Assembly (NCBI RefSeq): GCF_003992255.1
Contig: NZ_RQVA01000022.1
Location: 1 to 19,366 of the forward strand
Direction of reading: 5' to 3'
Source: F0422 sp003992255
GTDB lineage: Bacteria; Bacillota; Negativicutes; Veillonellales; Veillonellaceae
DNA: 19,366 nt
Shown piece by piece: positions 14,198 to 19,366 of this stretch. The translations under genes and the position numbers were made by a program. The notes under the pieces are model-generated. The model did not search any database, was not told where the DNA came from, and worked only from the letters and a program-made list of their open reading frames with translations. Every line of letters starts with the position of its first letter. The stretch's first letter is position 1.

Positions 14198-15871
14198 TTA
14201 TTTTTCTTGTTTCTCCAAAAATAAACCAAGAGCCCCAAAAATAACCATGATTATAATAGATATAATTACCCCTTTAAATCCAGCTATTGCCCAACCAATA
14301 AATAATATGACAATAATAAATAAGCACCCTAAAAAGTCTTCTGTCTTAGAGCTATCTTCCTTCTTGCTTTTATCGGATATAAGTGAATTTATCATAGATT
14401 CATCTAATTTTAATTTCTTCTGTGAATGAGGCTCTACTTCTCGTTCATAAAAGTCCTTAATTCTCTCATATTCCGTATATATTTCATTAATACGCTCTGG
14501 ATTATTGCTTTTTTTTACATAATAACAAGCACTCTCTAAGCATGCTAAAGATAATCCAAAGGCTCCAGCATACAAGAGTCCTCTTGCCATATATTGATAT
14601 ATACCTGCAATATATTCAGATACTTCTTCTACATCATTTTTATTTTTATAGAACTCTGGGTTTTTATACATTGATTGTATAACCGTATCAATGTAAGGAA
14701 TAAAATAGTTGTGATAAACAGATAGATTATTAGGCCCCGCATTAACTTCATGCTTCACATATTCCACTAATAATCCGTCCATATCTAGTATTTTATCCAA
14801 ATAATCTTCCGATACTTCCTCAGCAGTTTGTTCAGTACTTATACTATTTGTATTCACTTTTTCTGAGCTACGTCTATGTTGCTCCCTAACCTTAACAGCT
14901 GGTTTCCCTATGATTTCTTCAATTTCATCTGTATCTATTTCTAATTGTCTTATACAGAAAGTATTAGATGCACAAATACCTTTCAAGTCCTGTAGCACTG
15001 CATAAATAGCTTCTATACCATCTCTATCTATCTTCTCGATCAATATATTTCTAAATGCAGTAAAAATTTTTCTAGACCCTAACTCAACATCATGAATCGA
15101 ACTATATTCTACTAACGGAGCCTCTAACTCAAAGATTTCTTCAAAGTGCATTTGTATGTTTTTAAATAAATCTTTACATAATATTCTATCTTTATGTTGT
15201 AACTGCTCTAAAATTAGTTCTTCTAAATCAGATACTTTGCATTGAATATCAAGATGATATACACTTAAAAACTCTGTGGCAATATCATTATAATGTCCTC
15301 TTCCATAAGTTTCCTTCGATATGTATAACGCTTCCCTCATATACATAGAAGATGGTAGCTCTTTAGTAATATATTGTAAGGATTGACGAATATCACCTTT
15401 TAAAGATTCAATCTCTTTATCCATTTGTTTTGCATCTTTTACAGCAGATATACCTGCTACTTCACGAGCTTCATTAATTTCTAGCAATATGGATTCACAA
15501 TCAATCTCGTTATATGCTTTGTCAAGCGATAAAACTAGATCTGACAGCGAACGGGGAACTTTGCCTTCCATCATAGAATAGATCAGCAAGTTGATCCGTG
15601 CCAACGGAGATTGCATTTGAAATGCCTTATGTTCAAATAACTCCACCCTATGCTTAATGCTTTCAAATATATCTAAATCTTCAGAATAAAACCATCTAAC
15701 TTCCTCATGAAGACGTTTAACTGGGCTCAACAATATATTCTGTTGAGCCTCATAATCTACCCCATCATCATCTTCTTCAAATAGCTTATCTTTACATTTA
15801 TCTATAATTCTATATTTTTGCTCATAGGGACTCGTTCCTAACAGATAAAATGCATTTTCAGATAGTCTCAT
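14198..15871 (-). CDS. Degenerate J-like, membrane-anchored protein (paralogue 2)
   Basis: 557 residues, paralogous along its whole length to the downstream gene: about 60 of the first 70 residues are identical, with lower similarity after that. The N-terminus again has the J-like NAFYLLGTSPYEQK and LLSPVKRLHEEVRWFY blocks with no HPD (LFEEDDDG instead). The middle is helical; residues about 325-345 are a polar linker. Two closely spaced hydrophobic segments fill the C-terminus (about 514-552), ending with EKQEK. Unlike paralogue 1 it has no Ser-rich region before the anchor. ATG 15871 has AAGGG upstream, 23 bases after the Hsp70 stop, so co-transcription is very likely. Inferred role: membrane tether and partner of the Hsp70. 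Confidence 0.82.
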   Translation of the reverse strand: MRLSENAFYLLGTSPYEQKYRIIDKCKDKLFEEDDDGVDYEAQQNILLSPVKRLHEEVRWFYSEDLDIFESIKHRVELFEHKAFQMQSPLARINLLIYSMMEGKVPRSLSDLVLSLDKAYNEIDCESILLEINEAREVAGISAVKDAKQMDKEIESLKGDIRQSLQYITKELPSSMYMREALYISKETYGRGHYNDIATEFLSVYHLDIQCKVSDLEELILEQLQHKDRILCKDLFKNIQMHFEEIFELEAPLVEYSSIHDVELGSRKIFTAFRNILIEKIDRDGIEAIYAVLQDLKGICASNTFCIRQLEIDTDEIEEIIGKPAVKVREQHRRSSEKVNTNSISTEQTAEEVSEDYLDKILDMDGLLVEYVKHEVNAGPNNLSVYHNYFIPYIDTVIQSMYKNPEFYKNKNDVEEVSEYIAGIYQYMARGLLYAGAFGLSLACLESACYYVKKSNNPERINEIYTEYERIKDFYEREVEPHSQKKLKLDESMINSLISDKSKKEDSSKTEDFLGCLFIIVILFIGWAIAGFKGVIISIIIMVIFGALGLFLEKQEK

Positions 15872-15894
15872 GTGATTACCCTTTTTCTATAAAA

Positions 15895-18381
15895 CTACCC
15901 TTTTACAATATTGGCCAATAAAGCTGCATCTTCTTCATTAACATCAATCTTTATATCTAACAATTCTTCTATTAGGCGACATACTGTATTTCTATCTCCC
16001 TGATCAATGGCCGCAAGCGCTTGTTGCTTAATAGCATAAAAGCGATCCATATTTCTATATTTTTCAGGTTGTTCCAATTGCCATAACAACCATTTAAACA
16101 CAAAGATAGGGTCGTATTTCTCATTAACATAGTAATTGAAACCTTTAATTTCATTAATGATATTTTCAAATGCAGAGTGTTTAGCAGAAATAACGCTCTC
16201 AGCTTGTCCAAAATACGTCTCATACCGATCATGTACATCTTTTGGAATATCCATTGGCACAATGGATTCATGGTAAAACTCTTTTAAAAACTCTAATTGC
16301 GCTTTACGAATAGGAACTAAATTATCACGACGAATTCCATTAAGTTTCTTACGAAGGGATAAGAGTTTTTCATATAAATGTTGAATATCTTCACGGTCAA
16401 GGTTTTCCACATTCATCGCTTGAGATGCTAGCTCACCTGCACTTTCGAGTTCCTCATGACCCGTCTCAATACTTTCACCTAAGTCTTTGATTTTTTCTAA
16501 AATGACTTTACCTTGTTTAGATAGCTCATCTGCTGCATTATCTAAGTCCATTTGTCCTTCTTCACGGGCATAAAAGTTTCTATCGCTGTTGAATACTTCT
16601 GAAATACTTGGAATGGAGATTTCAATCTTTACCCCACCAGATTCATCAACAGTATAGTCACAAATAATTTCGGCCCCTACCATGATTTTACCATAATCAA
16701 AATCTTGACCAGATACTTTCATGTACCCGATAAAACGATTGTCATCTGCACAATCTTCAATTTCTCCTTCCCATAATTTGAAATTCAAAGAGGCCGCAGA
16801 TTTTGCTTGTATCGCTTCTGTAGCACGGAATTTTCGTTGTCCCTTACATGGTAATACATCCCCTTCTCTAACAATATAGTCTAAAGTGGATTCTTTACTA
16901 TTTGTCGTATCTTGCACTTCAATCCCAATCGAATGAGACGCTAGAATATTACCAACCGTTGCCAATGTTTTGGCGATAACAATTTTATTATTTTCTACAG
17001 AAATCGTTTTACCTTGCTCGTTATAGACTTCTACTGTGAAAGTATTATTCCCCTTTTTGTTCAATGGAACTACTATGCTCGCTTTGTTAGCTAGCTTAAT
17101 ACTACCAGAAGTCCAACCAGTATCTACAGAAGTAACCTCCAATGTATATCCTTCAATTTCTTTAGATAAATTTACTAAAATTTTAGCTTTATCATCATTT
17201 GTTCTAGAAATATATTTAAAGCTCAAGCCCAATGTTTTGTCTGTTTCAATAACTGCTTTATTCGTTTTTCTCGTATTGGTAGAACTTTCCCAATCGATAG
17301 ATTCCGCATAAATACTCGCTCCTTCAGAAACAGCCGTCATTGGATTTACTTCAATGCTACCTTGAATCGCTAACTCATTCACCACCATATCACGTAGCGG
17401 TTTGTAGTTAGTAGGGCCTCCAATAAATACAATTTTATCAAATTCATCTGGTCCAAGACCTGATTTTTCAATCGTTTCTCGAGTAGCTTGAATCGATTGA
17501 TCCACAAGAGGCTTAATTAATTCATTAAACTGTTCCCGTGTAATAGTGATGTCTAAATAAATATCTTCCCCATCTAAATCTTGTACACCAGTTTCACCTA
17601 CTATAGTGGCCTCTTCATCTGATGAAAGTTCAATTTTTGCCATTTCAATATAGTAGGAAGCAATCCGTGTTATTTTTTTATATTCTTTCTTACTTTGCCA
17701 TCCATCAGGTAGTGAATAATTCTCCATAATCCAAGGGTTTACTACATTATTTAATAATAAACGGTCAAAGTCACGCCCTCCACACATAACCATTCCACCA
17801 TGTGCTAAAAGATTCACTTTTCCCGAAATACTTTCAGCAATGGCTACATCTAATGTGCCTCCACCTAAGTCATAGATTAGGAAGTTTGCATTAGTATTAC
17901 TCTGCATCATCACACTCATAATCGCAGCCACAGGCTCTTGCATCAGGCTAACATGTGAAAATCCTGCCAGTTTAGCCGCCTCTAGAGTAGCAGCATTCTG
18001 CATTTGATTAAATGCCGCTGGCACTGTAATCACTACACCTACTTCATCAGTTTCACGAATTTCTTCTGGTAGATTCTTATATAGTTCGCGAAGAATTTCT
18101 GCACTACATTCTTCTGGCGTTAACGTTTCATCGCCTATATTAATCTTTGTACTAGTCCCCATGAATCGTTTAAACAACACAGCACATCTATCTGGGTCTT
18201 GGGAATATTTAATATACTCATTTTTACCATAATAACGTTTCCCTCTTTTATCGATATAAATGGCAGAAGGCGTCACATCATTCTGATCTTTTTTGCTTTT
18301 CCATACTCGTACATTCTCTCCATCAAAGGTAGAAATTACACTATTTGTCGTTCCTAAATCAATCCCTACATAATATTTCAT
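15895..18381 (-). CDS. Non-canonical Hsp70 (DnaK-like) chaperone with an inserted beta-rich segment
   Basis: 828 residues against about 610-640 for DnaK. The ATPase domain (1-365) is intact: IDLGTTNS (7-14), Lys71 at the catalytic lysine position, VPAAF (120-124), QEPVAA (148-153), DLGGGTLD (171-178) and GGP (321-323). The usual DnaK linker is not visible. Instead residues about 382-475 form a beta-strand-rich stretch resembling an Ig-like domain. A recognisable substrate-binding beta domain follows (about 480-597: SIGIEVQDTT, VLPCKGQRKF, FIGYMKVSGQDF). A long helical C-terminus (600-828) replaces the DnaK lid, with no EEVD-like end. AGGAGGG precedes the ATG, which overlaps the GrpE-like stop (ATGA). 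This is not the housekeeping dnaK; there is no dnaJ or hrcA beside it. Likely substrates are at the envelope (inference). Confidence 0.93.
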   Translation of the reverse strand: MKYYVGIDLGTTNSVISTFDGENVRVWKSKKDQNDVTPSAIYIDKRGKRYYGKNEYIKYSQDPDRCAVLFKRFMGTSTKINIGDETLTPEECSAEILRELYKNLPEEIRETDEVGVVITVPAAFNQMQNAATLEAAKLAGFSHVSLMQEPVAAIMSVMMQSNTNANFLIYDLGGGTLDVAIAESISGKVNLLAHGGMVMCGGRDFDRLLLNNVVNPWIMENYSLPDGWQSKKEYKKITRIASYYIEMAKIELSSDEEATIVGETGVQDLDGEDIYLDITITREQFNELIKPLVDQSIQATRETIEKSGLGPDEFDKIVFIGGPTNYKPLRDMVVNELAIQGSIEVNPMTAVSEGASIYAESIDWESSTNTRKTNKAVIETDKTLGLSFKYISRTNDDKAKILVNLSKEIEGYTLEVTSVDTGWTSGSIKLANKASIVVPLNKKGNNTFTVEVYNEQGKTISVENNKIVIAKTLATVGNILASHSIGIEVQDTTNSKESTLDYIVREGDVLPCKGQRKFRATEAIQAKSAASLNFKLWEGEIEDCADDNRFIGYMKVSGQDFDYGKIMVGAEIICDYTVDESGGVKIEISIPSISEVFNSDRNFYAREEGQMDLDNAADELSKQGKVILEKIKDLGESIETGHEELESAGELASQAMNVENLDREDIQHLYEKLLSLRKKLNGIRRDNLVPIRKAQLEFLKEFYHESIVPMDIPKDVHDRYETYFGQAESVISAKHSAFENIINEIKGFNYYVNEKYDPIFVFKWLLWQLEQPEKYRNMDRFYAIKQQALAAIDQGDRNTVCRLIEELLDIKIDVNEEDAALLANIVKG
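16957..17238 (-). other. Segment encoding the extra beta-rich insert of the Hsp70
   Basis: Codes for residues about 382-475, between the ATPase and substrate-binding domains. The alternating pattern (GYTLEVTSVDTG, SIVVPLNKKG, TFTVEVYNEQG) is that of an Ig/fibronectin-like sandwich. Canonical DnaK has only a short hydrophobic linker here. Boundaries and fold are judged by eye. Confidence 0.5.
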
Positions 18382-18749
18382 TTCTCTTTCCCTCCTAGAA
18401 CAACAATTCCTTTTTTGATAATTGTAGTAGAATCTTTAACCTTTACTACAGGCTCTAACATGACTTCTATCATAAGCTCATCATTTTCAGTAAATTCTTC
18501 CATATTGATTGGTTCTATTGGCAAACCTGGATCATATTCACGGCCAGTAAAATCAATCCATTCTAACCCTGCAGTATTCAGTCCTTCGGCAAACATTTTA
18601 TCAAAACGCGCAATTTGATTGGTCAATCTTTTTAAAAACCGCTCATCAGCTATACGTGGTACTAACGACTTAACAAATGCATTCAAACGATATGCTTCTA
18701 CAGCCATCGTCACAACACCTTGTTGCATTTCCTCTACTTTTTTCTCCAT
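18378..18749 (-). CDS. Small GrpE-like protein, probable exchange factor of the Hsp70
   Basis: 123 residues from ATG 18749, where GGAAGGTG lies 6 bases upstream; a TTG start at 18797 has no such site. The N-terminal two thirds are helical. The C-terminal part (GLEWIDFTGREYDPGLPIEP, then LMIEVMLEPVV and TTIIKKGIVVLG) recalls the beta domain of GrpE, in which a 'G.E.I...G..FDP' block is followed by strands ending in a 'kGY.L' segment. It is shorter than GrpE (about 180-200) and its coiled coil is much reduced. It is first in the operon and its stop overlaps the Hsp70 start, which favours a role as nucleotide exchange factor or regulator of that Hsp70. The homology is weak by eye; it could be an unrelated partner. 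Confidence 0.65.
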   Translation of the reverse strand: MEKKVEEMQQGVVTMAVEAYRLNAFVKSLVPRIADERFLKRLTNQIARFDKMFAEGLNTAGLEWIDFTGREYDPGLPIEPINMEEFTENDELMIEVMLEPVVKVKDSTTIIKKGIVVLGGKEK

Positions 18750-18755
18750 ATAGTT

Positions 18756-18763
18756 CACCTTCC
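18756..18763 (-). promoter_or_regulatory. Ribosome binding site fixing the start of the GrpE-like gene
   Basis: GGAAGGTG on the minus strand, 6 bases before ATG 18749. It excludes the longer reading from TTG 18797. Confidence 0.75.
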
Positions 18764-18864
18764 TATAAAAATTTACATAGTTTGATAACTTATTCAAAAC
18801 ATAGTCGTGTTATATATCTCTCCCTTTCGATAGTATTATAGTTATGGTATTTAAAATTAATTTC

Positions 18865-18893
18865 ATTATACCTTAATAGCTATATGTATTCAA
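18865..18893 (-). promoter_or_regulatory. Sigma-A-type promoter of the chaperone operon
   Basis: On the minus strand: TTGAAT (18888-18893), a 17-base spacer, then TATAAT (18865-18870). The start near 18858 gives a leader of about 108 bases, long enough for control. A second TATAAT occurs near 18836-18841. I see no CIRCE inverted repeat, so HrcA control is not suggested. Confidence 0.7.
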
Positions 18894-18910
18894 CGTAAAC
18901 TATGCTACAA

Positions 18911-18941
18911 AATAACCACTACTCATTGAGCAAGGGTTATT
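18911..18941. other. Short imperfectly placed hairpin between the insertion sequence and the chaperone operon
   Basis: AATAACC (18911-18917) and GGTTATT (18935-18941) can pair around a 17-base loop; on the minus strand it runs into TTATTTTG. It could weakly stop transcripts coming from the transposase before the operon promoter. Beyond this, the promoter and the IS end, the 410-base stretch 18750-19159 shows no gene. Confidence 0.3.
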
Positions 18942-19048
18942 ATAGAACAAAAAAAGGGCTCTTTATCAAGTTTTGGGGACAGCAATTAATCTGTTCAGTT
19001 TCTTTAATATAAGAACTGTATAAAAATGTAAATATAATAAAATACTAG

Positions 19049-19123
19049 GAAACATAAGTGAGATACAATGGATGTAACTAATTTTAGGCACTACAAAGTA
19101 ACCCCACTTATGTTTCTTTTTTT
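19049..19123 (+). terminator. Possible hairpin terminator inside the insertion sequence
   Basis: GAAACATAAGTG (19049-19060) and CACTTATGTTTC (19105-19116) form a 12-bp perfect stem, followed on the plus strand by seven T residues. The loop is long (44 bases). It could shield the transposase from, or stop, transcripts entering from outside, or be a structural feature of the element. Confidence 0.35.
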
Positions 19124-19159
19124 GTGGAGAGTCTACTATCATATAATATAGTTAATAGC

Positions 19160-19366
19160 CTATGCAGCGACAGATACAGATATATCAGGTTTGTTGTAGA
19201 TACTAGGCAAAATCATCAGTAATCTAGCTCTAAATCGACCGAAATGACGAACACCATAGCTATTCCGTTTCAATACTTTAGTTTTGTTGTTACAACCTTC
19301 TGTAAAACCGTTAGAGTATGGTAATAGGAAAGCATTAACTACTTCGTCATGCCAACTTGTAAACGA
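19160..19366 (-). CDS. ISL3-family transposase, C-terminal 68 residues (5' end beyond the window)
   Basis: The frame is open from the window edge to a TAG at 19160-19162. The peptide contains LPYSNGFTEGCNNKTKVLKR and then SYGVRHFGRFRARLL, the very conserved end of the ISL3 DDE transposase in which the Glu of TEG is the third catalytic residue. It ends in a short tail. There is no internal stop or frameshift, so this part looks functional. The gene's start and N-terminal zinc-finger/HTH region lie outside. Confidence 0.88.
   Translation of the reverse strand, partial: SFTSWHDEVVNAFLLPYSNGFTEGCNNKTKVLKRNSYGVRHFGRFRARLLMILPSIYNKPDISVSVAA

Larger units (their letters stand above)
18957..19366 (-). 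mobile_element. ISL3-family insertion sequence, 3' part (cut by window end)
   Basis: The element begins at 18957 with GGCTCTTTATCAAG, an ISL3-type terminus, followed by about 200 non-coding bases and the 3' end of a transposase gene. Bases 18957-19033 recur inverted and without a mismatch at 1-77. The other end and target duplication are outside the window. Confidence 0.8.

Noticed and set aside
15972..16271. Minus-strand open frame inside the 3' end of the Hsp70 gene
   Set aside because: Alternative frame of a well-supported gene, with no start signal of its own.
18378..18797. TTG start for the GrpE-like gene at 18797
   Set aside because: No ribosome binding site; GGAAGGTG precedes ATG 18749.
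18750..18900. CIRCE-type HrcA operator before the Hsp70 operon
   Set aside because: The leader has no 9-base inverted repeat with a 9-base spacer of the CIRCE type.
1..19366. Composite transposon carrying the whole 18.9 kb
   Set aside because: The interior contains core genes (pnp, dut, nrdR, heptose pathway) with normal operon signals, and no target duplication can be checked. Two independent ISL3 insertions or an assembly edge explain the repeats better.
1..19366. CRISPR arrays, tRNA or rRNA genes
   Set aside because: No regularly spaced repeats, cloverleaf sequences or conserved rRNA segments were seen.

Overview
The window looks like chromosomal DNA of a diderm Firmicute of the Negativicutes, most likely Veillonella or a close relative. 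It is AT-rich, uses strong AGGAGG-type ribosome binding sites and sigma-A promoters, carries a Firmicute-style nrdR and dut, and yet has the complete ADP-heptose pathway needed for lipopolysaccharide. The genus is an inference from this combination, not from a database match.

Every gene I accept is on the minus strand, so transcription runs from high to low coordinates. From right to left: (1) the 3' end of an ISL3-family transposase with its terminal repeat (18957-19366). (2) A satellite chaperone operon (about 11260-18893): a small GrpE-like protein, an 828-residue non-canonical Hsp70, two paralogous membrane-anchored proteins with a degenerate J-like N-terminus, and a zinc-ribbon/TM/coiled-coil/NTF2-like gene split by an in-frame TGA. 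(3) pnp-dut with its own consensus promoter and a terminator. (4) An operon DUF535-nrdR-gmhA-hldE-hldD-gmhB, tightly packed with overlapping starts and stops, ending at a strong terminator. (5) An operon of three zinc-ribbon proteins (one with a single TM and exported domain, one with DUF805, one with an acidic C-terminus), with a promoter and terminator. (6) A four-TM hypothetical protein. (7) At positions 1-77, an exact inverted copy of the ISL3 end seen at 18957-19033.

The most interesting content is in blocks 2 and 5. Block 2 looks like a self-contained Hsp70/exchange-factor/J-like machine tethered to the membrane. Its Hsp70 carries an extra beta-rich segment between the ATPase and the substrate-binding domains. 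The last gene of block 2 has the same N-terminal CxxC-CxxC ribbon as the three proteins of block 5, which suggests (inference only) that the two blocks belong to one envelope-associated system separated by housekeeping genes.

Several starts were moved on ribosome-binding-site evidence: nrdR, hldE, the GTG-start zinc-ribbon gene, the first J-like gene and the GrpE-like gene. The exact 77-base inverted repeat at the left edge may mark an assembly break at a multicopy insertion sequence, so the left flank should not be over-read.
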